This document shows positions 55,379 through 64,000 of a stretch of DNA of 64,000 nt, piece after piece. Each line of letters opens with the position of its first letter. The first letter of the stretch is position 1. The DNA lies in contig CM055099.1 of the NCBI GenBank assembly GCA_029204225.1, forward strand, positions 52,533,298-52,597,297, in the 5' to 3' direction. Below the pieces are notes generated by a model, which made no database searches, was not told the DNA's origin, and saw only the letters and a list, made by a program, of their open reading frames with translations. The DNA comes from Diphasiastrum complanatum. Taxonomy: Eukaryota > Streptophyta > Lycopodiopsida > Lycopodiales > Lycopodiaceae. Both the position numbers and the translations under genes were made by a program.

Positions 55379-56005
55379 AGCATTACCTTTGGAGATAATT
55401 CATGTGAAGTGATCGAAGCAAACAACACTTACATCGTCACCCATGGAAAACACAAAGGCAACTTATACCATTTGAATATACGTGTTCCAACTGAACAGAC
55501 ACACCAGATTCACGAGTCCACTGATATCTTATGGCATAGAAGGTTATGTCACACCAATACAATGGCTTTATACAAGGCTAGTCACAATGGAGTATTTATC
55601 GGCGCGATCATAAAAGATGCAAATAGTCTGAAGACATGCGATGCTTGTAATAAAGGGAAGATGTCAAGAACACCCTTCACAAGAGACTCATTCAAAACAA
55701 CAGAGCTCTTGGAAATGATACATTCTGACATCTGCGAACCTTTTGATGTAGTCTCACTTGGAGGCTTGAAATATTACATCACATTCATTGACGACTTTAG
55801 CAAGTTCGCTGTCGTATACTTCATACATAACAAATCAGAGGCACTTGATAAGTTTACAGAGTTTTTAAACTGGGCCGAGAAGAAGAAGAAGAAGAAGAAG
55901 CTAAGAATCGACAGAGGTGGAGAATATGTATCCAAACATTTTGCAGAGTTCTGTAGTAATCCTTCATCTGAAGACCGCATCTTATTCCTAAAATACACCT
56001 TTTAG
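55361..56005 (+). pseudogene. Copia element 3: integrase, truncated
   Basis: The frame carries ILWHRRLCHTNTMALYKASH (Cys for Gly in the RLGH block), CDACNKGKMSRTPF, EMIHSDICEPFDVV, TFIDDFSKFAVVYF and LRIDRGGEYVSKHFAEFC, with a run of seven Lys before it. The first two catalytic Asp are present. Similarity stops near 55965, before the catalytic Glu, where other DNA begins. Confidence 0.9.
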
Positions 56006-56421
56006 GTTCAGATCAAGTGTTTTGATGATTTCATCTAGAAATGCAAAACTAGTAAAAATTGTTTTTCGATTCTACTCGGTTTTGGATAGGTTTGTGATTA
56101 ATATATCAATGTGATTCAACTTGAATTTAAAAGGCTTTATTTGTAAGACATTTGTGTGTTATAAAGTGCTTTTGGTTCAGTATAGGTGGTACTCTTCTTA
56201 TGAAGTTGAGATCAAGGAGGAGACTAGTTTTGATCAAATCTGTAGTAAATTTGGATCTAGTTTGGATCTAGAAGATAGATCAAGCTCAAGATCACCTTAG
56301 ATCTTGTTGAGAAATTAGAGAGTGATTCATCTCAGGCCCCAAAGAGAGTGGGATAGCTAGTAGTGATCATATCTTGTACAATCTATCTTGTTTCTTTGAA
56401 TCTATCTTCTTGTCATTGAAG
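56006..56421 (+). other. Leader of the next copia-like element, no PBS seen
   Basis: Non-coding DNA ending in a GAAG-rich leader before the ATG at 56422. No TGGTATCAGAGC-type site was found, so the 5' LTR and primer site are probably lost at the junction near 55965-56010. Confidence 0.45.
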
Positions 56422-57492
56422 ATGGCATCCATAAGTGCCTATCTTTTGGATTCTGGTGATAGATTGAACTCTTCAAATTATTCAATTTGGAAGTTAAGAA
56501 TGAAATCCATCCTTATCATGCAAGATTTGATGAATATTGTGAATGGAGAGAAAGATGAGCCAATCCATCCACAAGAAGCAACTAAATACAAGAGAAGGTG
56601 CAAGATTGCACTTCACTGTATTAAAATGAATGTTGCAAATGATTTGCTCAAAGAAGTAGGAGCATGTACCTCAGCCCAAGAGGCTTGGGAGACTCTTCAA
56701 AAGATCTATGAGTCCAAAAATACCTCAAGGTTACTTTCCCTCAAGAACCAAGTTCTTCAATGCTTCCAAGGGAGGAGTGAGAGTGGACATCAATTTTTTT
56801 TGAGAGTAAAAGATTTGAACAAAGAGCTTACTTATGTTGGTGAACCTATTCAAGAGAGTGAGCTTGTGCAAATAGTTTTGAATGGCTTATGTAGTGATTT
56901 TACTAACCTTGTCCAAAGCTATGCCATCATGAGAAACTTGCCTACAATTGAAGACCTTCAAAGTGTGTTGATGACCGAGGAGAGTAGGAAGGCTCATATC
57001 AAATCAAGGATGGAGAGGCTCTCCATCAATGATGGTGATGACAAAGCCTCATTTTTCAAGAACAAAGGCAAAGCAAAGACCAAGGGGGGAGCATTCAAAA
57101 GGGAGCAAGCAAATGATGGAGATCAAGGAGGATCCACATCCTCATCATCACAAGTCAAGCCCAAGAAGGACAAATCTAAGATAAAGTGCTATTGTTGTAG
57201 CAAGATGGGGCATTATGCCTTGGAATGCTTCAAGAGAGAGAAAGATCAAAGCCAAGCCAACATTGGACAAGAGGAGGAAGAGAGCTATCATGAGGACTCA
57301 CTCATGATGTCGATCTTTTCATCATCAAATGTCAAAGGTGAAGATCCTTGGTGGATAGATAGTGGGGCTAGCTCTCACATGTTGGGTAAAAGGGAGTATT
57401 TTTCTCAGCTCACACCTTATGTAGGACCTATAAAGTCCATTTTTACAGCAAATGATCATGAAGAGTATTTGGCCTCATTAGTTTCAAGTTGA
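56422..57492 (+). CDS. gag: Copia-like gag and protease N-terminus, open frame
   Basis: The frame (356 codons from the ATG at 56422, open upstream to 56374) has no internal stop. It reads LLDSGDRLNSSNYSIWKLRM, EAWETLQKIYESKNTSRLL, LVQIVLNGLCSDFTNLVQS, a basic linker, the zinc knuckle CYCCSKMGHYALEC and the protease block WWIDSGASSHML. The catalytic Asp is present. About 25 codons later copia similarity ends, and a stop at 57490 closes the frame. This is one of the least damaged gags here. Confidence 0.85.
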   Translation: MASISAYLLDSGDRLNSSNYSIWKLRMKSILIMQDLMNIVNGEKDEPIHPQEATKYKRRCKIALHCIKMNVANDLLKEVGACTSAQEAWETLQKIYESKNTSRLLSLKNQVLQCFQGRSESGHQFFLRVKDLNKELTYVGEPIQESELVQIVLNGLCSDFTNLVQSYAIMRNLPTIEDLQSVLMTEESRKAHIKSRMERLSINDGDDKASFFKNKGKAKTKGGAFKREQANDGDQGGSTSSSSQVKPKKDKSKIKCYCCSKMGHYALECFKREKDQSQANIGQEEEESYHEDSLMMSIFSSSNVKGEDPWWIDSGASSHMLGKREYFSQLTPYVGPIKSIFTANDHEEYLASLVSS

Positions 57493-57503
57493 ACAAGTAT
57501 GTA

Positions 57504-58397
57504 ATGCAAATTGCTAGTGGTAAGCAATTGTGGACTAGTAAATTTGGTATAAATAATCTTAGTGATTGTTTTGTTGACTTGAAAGATCATATTGAGAAGG
57601 AGAACATTCAGGTTTGGAGACTTGAAAATAAAGTTCTTGAGAGTCTCGAAGAAGATCATGGTTTGGATCCATGTTTTCATCATCAACACCAAGAGGGAGT
57701 GAGCATGATGAGGAACAAAGACATCAAGGATGAACCCGAGAAGGAGCACTTCTCTCAAGGCAAAAGAGACCTGAATCTACATCAATATGAAGGTTTGGGT
57801 AAAGAGAAAGGAGCAGCAAGGAAGTTTATCCATATCTCTCTTTACTCATCTTATTTTGTGTTTGATGTCATGTACTTGACAAAGTCCTTTGATGATGCTA
57901 GTTTGAACATTATTTTTTATCCTATATTTTATGATGATGAAATAGTGATCATTACTACTTTGATTGGAGTTCCAAATATGTATTCAAAGGCCTCATCTTA
58001 TGATCCATTCACTCTTGAATTTCCAAGGAAAAAAGACCTTCATTGGAAGGATACCAAGTTGAAATTCATTGTTTTGGTGGATAAAGTTAAGATGGTGATA
58101 TCTCAAGCTTTGATTGTATGTGCTTCATATAAAAGTTGGATCTTATGGAAAACTGCTGTTTTTCATGTTTATTTTGAGGAGGAGACTCACATTTTGCAGT
58201 CCAAGGTGGTCATTCAACAACCTACCAAAGACAAAGCTTGGATCTTGAAGACAACCTTTATTGAGCTCTCATTACATTTGAGAACTTGGAGCTCAAATCA
58301 TATTCTTATGAAGATGAGTAATCATACTCACTCAACAAAGCAAGAACCTGAAAATTATGTTGTTTTTATCCATGTATTAATTATTGATCCAGGATAG
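57504..58397 (+). CDS. Orphan reading frame in the place of pol, 298 codons from the first ATG
   Basis: The frame is open from 57489 and lies -1 relative to gag, overlapping its end. The first ATG is at 57504. It shows FHHQHQEG, charged stretches (EPEKEHFSQGKRD) and later FIHISLYSSYFVFDVMYLT and FYDDEIVIITTLIGVPNMY. I find none of the integrase, RT or RNase H blocks. A polypurine tract and LTR start follow within 30 bases, so it occupies the pol position. It may be rearranged pol in a wrong frame, captured host sequence or a real accessory frame. Confidence 0.4.
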   Translation: MQIASGKQLWTSKFGINNLSDCFVDLKDHIEKENIQVWRLENKVLESLEEDHGLDPCFHHQHQEGVSMMRNKDIKDEPEKEHFSQGKRDLNLHQYEGLGKEKGAARKFIHISLYSSYFVFDVMYLTKSFDDASLNIIFYPIFYDDEIVIITTLIGVPNMYSKASSYDPFTLEFPRKKDLHWKDTKLKFIVLVDKVKMVISQALIVCASYKSWILWKTAVFHVYFEEETHILQSKVVIQQPTKDKAWILKTTFIELSLHLRTWSSNHILMKMSNHTHSTKQEPENYVVFIHVLIIDPG

Positions 58398-58413
58398 TCT
58401 CATCAAGCTAAAT

Positions 58414-58423
58414 TGTGAGGAGT
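58414..58423 (+). promoter_or_regulatory. Probable polypurine tract
   Basis: TTGTGAGGAG directly precedes TGTTAAAATT at 58424, which has the same first ten bases as the LTR at 61857. Confidence 0.6.
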
Positions 58424-59040
58424 GTTAAAATTTCACAGTTCTAGCTTGACCAATTTTGGTCATATTGCTTGAAAATTGTATTACGGTCATGTTGTGGCTT
58501 GTCACACGTGCCAAATAACATAGGATACTATTTGTAAGTCTCATTCCTAGCCTAGCATAGGAGTGGCATCTTTGGAATGAGTCCAAATAGTGTTTGGATA
58601 GGCTAGAGAAATTCTAGAAATAGAATCATGAAATCTTGATCAACATATTATCTATCCTTAATGTAATGACTCTTGCCACTTTCTAAGATTGAAACACACT
58701 CTAATGAAGTACAACAATCTAACTATCTAGAGATCCAATCAAAATTATGATTTGACAAAATCACAAAAAATTGATTATTTCAAAATCTACATGCAACTGC
58801 CAAAAACTTGATTTGCAATCTATTAGCCACCACTTAGGCTTTTTCAATGATCCAAAAATCAGCCAAATCCAACATGTGATGTGTCAGCGGAGTAAAATAC
58901 CCCTTTTTAAGATTATTTTTGGTGGAAAAACATCGCAGGCATGCTATTACGTTGATGCAGAACTGCTTAAAATTTATGTATAAATGGCCCATTATGGTCG
59001 GTTTCACTTTTATTAAGGCTTTGTCCATTTATTAATTTAA
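58424..59040 (+). repeat. Probable 3' LTR of the gag/orphan-frame element (right end unknown)
   Basis: Starts TGTTAAAATT after a polypurine tract. The body is non-coding. The end is not defined because no other copy is available. Confidence 0.5.
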
Positions 59041-60560
59041 GTTGAACTAATATTTACTAAAGAGGCTTATACCCCTAGTTCCCTGGTTTGTCGGGGCTAG
59101 GAGGTGCCTGTTTATTTTAAAAGACAATTAAATGGCCACTTTAGTCATCATTGGCCACTTTAGTGATTTAAAAGTGGTTTTGGAGATCAATCCTTAAGTT
59201 TGAGCCCAAGTGCCATAAAGCCCTTATTGGTGCCCAATGATGAAGAAGTGCACCTTTTTGAGCCCCAGTCCTTCGTAGCATTAGAAGGAATCAGCCGTGT
59301 ACGTAACATTCATCCATTGTCATTTGAGAGAGAAAAAAAGTTGGTGCAAAAAAAGAGTTTGTGGAGAAAGAAAAGACAGAAGGAGAAGAAACAAGGTTGT
59401 TTGATTCCTACTTGGTGCCTCCCATTCATGTGTCTCTTAGCCTTCCTCATTCTACAGTCCATTATTATTCACTGCTCACTTTGGAAGGGAGGAGGAAAGG
59501 AGAAGAGGCTGATCTACGTGGTGTCTTCCACTCTAACTTCTGCATTTGGTCTTTGCTGCAAACTGCTTTTACTTCATTGCTATTGATCTACAATTTGAAT
59601 TATTAGCATTGTCTTACCACTTTTTGTGGATTTAGGAATTGCTCTTTCTGCCATCTCTAATATTTGGTTGCAGATTGTGTGATTTTCATTAGAGAAACTT
59701 AGAGCCCGAAGAGGGCCTTTGAAAAAGATGTTTTTTTATTTTTTATTTATTTTCGTTGCCATGTGGACCAATTGAAACCTTGAAATCGGGGTTCTACATA
59801 ATGTAGAATTTTTCAAATATAAATAAAATAAAAACTTTTAAAATATATTGTTGTTTCGTTAGGCAGCATGTGAAAATGCTATTGGTTGATGAGGCCTGCC
59901 CTTCCAGCTCATCACTGCCCGAAGAGACCCAAAAATATTGAAAATGAATATGACAGATGGTTGAGATGAGAAAATCGATGTACCATTAATGTATATGCAT
60001 TGTCAAATCATGGTTAACAGGATTAACCATAGTTAATTTGTGGCACCAAATAGATCAGTGTTTCAAATTTTTGCCAACACATTTTTTCAGATTCATGGCT
60101 TTTTGTCTAGACAAATTTTCAGATTCATAGTTCATTGTTTCAGATTTTTGCATGCAAATTACGAATCAAGGAAGCCGATAGTTTGTTATCTGAACTTATG
60201 GATGAAGGTTGGGACAAAAGATCAGATGGAAAAATAGAATGTAGAATTAAAATGTCTTCCATGTGCTTCCGTTATCAAATTGAGAAACAAATGTTGAACT
60301 TATGCTTCCATTATCAAAGATGGAAAAAAAATAAAGGTAAATGGGTGTCACTCGATCAAGACTTGGAAGCCAGTGGACATTCAAAACGAAAAAAATATTG
60401 AAATTCTATACAATGATGTCGTTTTGATGTGTGTTGAGGTGGAAGAAGATTGGAGTCTAACTAAATCTGGTGGGAACTATTGCTCCTACAAGATGATGTA
60501 CTTTCAGACTTCAGATTAATTTTCAATGGTAAACTCGTAAGTAAATGTAAACACTAGATC
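59041..60560. other. No recognised gene
   Basis: A plus frame of 128 codons at 59200-59586 has a basic start (EREKKLVQKKSLWRKKRQK) and a hydrophobic end. At 60135-60401 is another (ADSLLSELMDEGWDKRSDG) with an internally repeated CFRYQIEKQ/CFHYQRWKK. Neither has a motif I know. An imperfect inverted CCACTTT/AAAGTGG lies near 59156-59176. Confidence 0.45.
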
Positions 60561-60564
60561 TTTT

Positions 60565-61172
60565 ATGAATAGTTTCAATCAAAACTTTCTAATACAATCT
60601 CTTAAATTTTTAATTTTAAAGACAAGTTGTAAACTTCTTATGAGAATAAGTGAAGCCTTTAAAGTGGACACTTATATCCATAAGCAAGTAGTTAGCCTTA
60701 TTGAGATGGAAATACTTCTTGATTTCAATATTAGAAAAATCATGTCAGGTTGTGGTGAGTTTTGGACTTATGGTTCTAGCATAAGTAATATTGTTGATCA
60801 TAGAAAGTGCACAATGTATGGCCATGTTTATTGTGATCATTATGAGACATGGAGGTCTCGGATTTCCATCAAGGAGGAGCACCAAGAAGTAGATCTTGAG
60901 GAGTCATCCCATGGTTCAAGTGTGCCGAGGATTGAGGAGGAGAGTCCTTCTCAAGTTATGATTCTAAGAAGAATATCAAGAGACATGGTTGAGCTCATAT
61001 GGCTCAAATTTCAAGGGAAAGAGGAGCACATTTCAAGTGGTATACATCTCATGCTTACTTCTCTTATGTCATTTGGTGAATCAATTTGCTTTAGTGAGAC
61101 TTTTGCAACTCAAAGTTGGAGTAAAGCAATACTAGTTGAGTATGGTGTCTCTCTTGAGAACATAGTTGATGT
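60565..61172 (+). pseudogene. Copia pol linker fragment, between integrase and RT
   Basis: The open plus frame ends in a section recognisable from copia pol: VPRIEEESPSQVMILRRISR, LTSLMSFGESICFSETFATQ and SWSKAILVEYGVSLEN, the stretch that joins integrase to RT (xRRSxR ... EPxxFxEA). The first 100 residues have no clear motif. At about 61172 it meets a copia fragment of opposite strand. No RT follows. Confidence 0.65.
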
Positions 61173-61174
61173 TC

Positions 61175-61856
61175 TTAATGATTTCAAATTGATTTTCAAA
61201 AGTTCAATCCAAGTGTATCTAGAGTAATCATCAATAAAAGATACATACATAGATTTTGAATTTGGAGTGGCCCATCCTCTTATGCCAAACCTCCACTTGA
61301 TTGAGCTCCTCCTTTACCATGTTCACACTTCCAAGAAAAACATTAGCATCTAGCTTAAAAAGCCTCCCTTGCTTGAATCCCTTTACAATGCAAGTATTAT
61401 TCATCATGATGGAGCAAACACCTTGCTTAAAATGGACATCTTAGCCATCATCCATCAATTGTCCTACACTTAACAAATTCTTAGTGAGTGTAGGAACATA
61501 GAGTACATTATCAAGATCTACTCTTTTAGAGGATCCAAGACTTAAGGGAATAGTTCCCACTCCATCTATTCTACATTCTTGATCACTTGCTGTTAGAATA
61601 GACTTTTTACAACCTACAAAAGGTACAAAAGTTGAGAGAAAAATCCTTTTGGAGTGTCATGTGGGAACTAGCCCCACTCTCAATCCACCATGTGTCATTG
61701 GAGTAGCTCTTGGATGTTGATTTAGAAGCCATCAAGGATGAATCCACTTCATCCTCATCTTTCTCAAGAGTGAGGTTGCCTTGTTTGCTCTCTCCTTGTG
61801 CATTCTTTTTCTTGTAACACTCGGCTGCAAAGTGCCCCTTCTTTCCACAAAAGAAG
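61175..61856 (-). pseudogene. Copia zinc knuckle, protease and integrase start, minus strand (broken)
   Basis: From 61856 downward: HFFCGKKGHFAAEC, with the first Cys lost at the junction, then TWWIESGASSHM, where the catalytic Asp of the protease is Glu (codon 61681-61679). After shifts come VLYVPTLTKNLLSVGQLMDD, VEVWHKRMGHSK and, after a gap, SFIDDYSRYTWIELL, so the zinc-binding part of the integrase is deleted. Its upstream edge coincides exactly with the LTR start at 61857. Confidence 0.85.
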
Positions 61857-62650
61857 TGTTAAAATTGAAAAACAATCCATATTGATTTCTTGGCTTGATA
61901 AAAATGTTGTACCATGCAAGTGTGTAGCTCATTAATGCAAAATGCCAAGTTTGGCCTACATAGAACTTGAGCTACATGGTTATGTATTATCTAGTTTGAG
62001 AAATGCAACTTGCATATAGTTTGTAGACATAGAATTAGCATGATTATGCTTGTAGAAACTCATGGCAATTCACATGCATTAATTGTAAGTGATTCATAGT
62101 GACATGCAAGGCATGCACAAAGTTTAATGGACACATGCATGATGATTTGGACATTTCTAGTTAGAACTAGTACACTTGTAAAAAGTTGGTAGAATTTTAT
62201 GCATGACAAGTGACAAATGTCACATAGACTCTAGATGTCACTTTAGATGTCATTTTGGAATGGAGGATGTGGTTCTACCTCGAGCTACCTCAAACTCCAT
62301 GAATATGTGTAGCTCTCCACACAATCAATGATGAAGAACCAAAGTTTTGTAGCTATCTCATGCCATTTTGGATCTAAACTAATGTTGCTTGTTATCTCTC
62401 TAGCTTTCTCTCTCTAACTCGTGTTGAGGCTAATGCTCATACATTGAAATCTTGTACTTTTATTCATTCTTTGATTCATTGCTATTATATTCTGTTGATT
62501 AGCATGCTAGATTGTGAATTAGCCATTTTTTCTGAACTAGATCTTATTGATCAATCTAGAATCAGGTTATAGTGCTAATCACAAAGCTTAATCAAGATCA
62601 ATCACTCTTGTGGACATTCCCCACACGTGTAAATTTTAGAAATTTTGTCA
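61857..62650 (+). repeat. 5' LTR of copia element 4
   Basis: Starts TGTTAAAATTG and ends AATTTTGTCA, giving TG...CA over about 794 bases, and abuts a primer site. It interrupts the minus-strand copia fragment at its zinc knuckle. It carries a CACACGTGTA motif near 62620, like those at 41252 and 41823. Confidence 0.75.
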
Positions 62651-62662
62651 TGGTATCAGAGC
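62651..62662 (+). promoter_or_regulatory. Primer-binding site of copia element 4
   Basis: TGGTATCAGAGC directly after the LTR. Confidence 0.9.
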
Positions 62663-63422
62663 CTCATTAAGCTTTGCATGCTAACAACTCTGATTGTACA
62701 AGAAAATGAGAGCTAAATCAAGCAAAAAAAGTATTTTGCACTTTTCTAACCTTTCTCTGAAGTGGTGTATTTGGACCAAATTGGACTTGAACTAAATTTT
62801 AGTCCTGAATTGAGGTAGTACGGAATTCTGGAATTCCGCACGTATGAAAATCAGAGATTTTCAGTCCCTTTGTTCTCCTTACTTATAGATCCAAAGATAG
62901 CAGTGTTATAGCTTGATGGAAAGCATTTGATCTGTACTTTCAATAAAAAATTGAAACCAAATCAATCTGATGTGTCTAGCAAGAGCTATAAGGTCTTAGA
63001 GAGGATAGGGATAGGTCCTAAATCCGAGTGACAACAATTTGATTTGATTGAATTATACTTTGTTTTGAATCCATTGTTTTGAGCATTCAACACAAGAAAT
63101 TGTAGATCAAGACTGAGTTTGAAGTATTTGAACACCCTTTGAGCCTTCTGAGTGTCAATAGTGTTTTCTTTTGAAGCATTTCACACGTGCCAAAAGTAGG
63201 ATTCAAACCAGCCAAAGTGTCTCAAACCACTTTTTGTGTCTGATCTAAATAACTTGTCTTGTGAAATATTTGAGATTCATCTCAAATATAGTTGCAAGTG
63301 TTTCACATAGGAAGGTAGTTCAACCTTGAAAATACCTATAGTGAAAGAGAGCAACAACTCTAAGTATGATAGGAACAAGCTCAAACATATCTCAATCCAA
63401 TAACTAAGAAGTCTTCATTATA
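62663..63422 (+). other. Leader of copia element 4
   Basis: A 760-base non-coding leader between primer site and gag ATG, A/T-rich with only short frames. Confidence 0.6.
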
Positions 63423-64000
63423 ATGGCATCTCAGAGAGGATATCTTCTAGAAGCCAATGAAAGACTAAATACTTCTAATTATTGGAAGTTAAGAATGGAG
63501 TCTGTTTTGATACTCCAGGATGTTATGGATATTGTGCTTGGTGTTGAGGAGGAGCCTCAAGCACAGGTTGAAATTCCTAAATATAAGAAGAGAGCTAGAA
63601 TGGCTCTACATTTCATTAAGATGAATGTATCTAATGAAATTTTGAGAGAGATAGAATCTTGCACTACAGCCAAAGAAGCTTGGGATGCACCAAAGACCAT
63701 CTATGAAGCAAAGAATACTTCTAGAATACTCACTCTTAGGAATCAGATTTTCCAAAGTTTCCAAAGAAGTGAAGAGAATGCATCTAACTATGTTCTAAGA
63801 GTTAAAGATTTACATAGAGAGCTTTCCTGTGTTGGTGTTACCATTAACCAAGTTGACCTAGTTCAAGTCATACTGAATGGCTTGAGAGATGACTATGATA
63901 ATCTTGTTCAGTCTTTTGCTATTAAGGAGGAGTTATCTAATCTAGAAACTCTCCAAGGAATTCTTATTTTTGAAGAATTTAGACAAAGCTATAAACTCTC
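63423..64000 (+). CDS. gag: Copia element 4: gag, open and running off the window end
   Basis: I read an open frame from the ATG at 63423 to the last base with no stop (192 full codons). It opens MASQRGYLLEANERLNTSNY then WKLRMESVLILQDVMDIVLG, and continues KKRARMALHFIKMNVSNEIL, AKEAWDAPKTIYEAKNTSRI and LVQVILNGLRDDYDNLVQSF. This is the gag lineage also seen at 7149 and 56422, and it is undamaged here. With an adjacent LTR and primer site, this is the best candidate for a young element; the rest lies beyond the window. Confidence 0.9.
   Translation, partial: MASQRGYLLEANERLNTSNYWKLRMESVLILQDVMDIVLGVEEEPQAQVEIPKYKKRARMALHFIKMNVSNEILREIESCTTAKEAWDAPKTIYEAKNTSRILTLRNQIFQSFQRSEENASNYVLRVKDLHRELSCVGVTINQVDLVQVILNGLRDDYDNLVQSFAIKEELSNLETLQGILIFEEFRQSYKL

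Noticed and set aside
55880-55900. Poly-Lys run (AAG repeats) as an insertion of functional meaning
   Set aside because: A simple AAG expansion inside a truncated integrase; no reason to give it a role.

Overview
The window looks like nuclear DNA from a land plant with a large, repeat-choked genome. The evidence is: many Ty1/copia and Ty3/gypsy LTR-retrotransposon remnants on both strands; five primer-binding sites of the plant initiator-Met tRNA type (TGGTATCAGAGC) linked to gag or LTR sequence plus one near a gypsy gag, and one tRNA-Asp type; tRNA-derived SINEs with target-site duplications; long GA/CT microsatellites; and genes with short GT-AG or GC-AG introns. Nothing is bacterial, and there are no operons, ribosome binding sites or CRISPR arrays. 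I cannot name the species from sequence alone; a fern, lycophyte or gymnosperm is as plausible as an angiosperm.

Layout. 1-310 is a Ser/Thr/Pro-coding repeat whose inverted copy lies at 42.0-42.3 kb. 1.09-5.95 kb is a decayed gypsy chromovirus (5' LTR, gag, protease, no visible RT, integrase C-terminus, chromodomain-like tail, cut 3' LTR). 5.95-7.66 kb joins the 3' end of a copia pol to an LTR, PBS and copia gag. 9.8-13.9 kb holds a gypsy gag with a repeat-rich leader. 15.6-17.5 kb has a plus-strand copia integrase piece facing a minus-strand copia gag. 17.6-19.3 kb is a remnant with a tRNA-Asp PBS. 20.58-21.86 kb is a probable three-exon cellular gene for an Ala/Gln-rich protein. 22.5-23.4 kb is satellite and microsatellite. 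23.5-28.9 kb is a minus copia integrase piece followed by a nearly complete but mutated copia element. 28.9-35.3 kb is a tandem LTR-internal-LTR-internal copia array. 35.6-36.4 kb is a minus copia gag. 38.2-38.5 kb is a SINE inside an older tandem duplication. 38.9-40.5 kb is a minus copia RT-RNase H reading frame that is still open. 43.4-44.5 kb is a minus gypsy gag directly followed by an integrase tail. 46.36-48.17 kb is an intact single-exon gene of 602 codons with two possible zinc-binding modules. 50.3 and 51.7 kb are SINEs. 53.4-56 kb, 56.4-58.9 kb, 60.6-61.9 kb and 61.9-64 kb are further copia elements; the last runs off the window end with an open gag.

The two host-gene candidates (20.58 and 46.36 kb) each start just after a GA-rich leader and are free of stops, unlike almost everything around them. 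Most transposon frames carry stops and frameshifts, so the region is mainly a graveyard. The exceptions still open over a long stretch are the gag at 63.4 kb, the gag-protease at 56.4 kb and the RT-RNase H at 39.4-40.5 kb. The most unusual items are the 602-codon gene, the two SINE families with readable target duplications, the copia-like element whose pol is replaced by an orphan reading frame, and two places where pol-LTR-gag order shows elements sharing an LTR.
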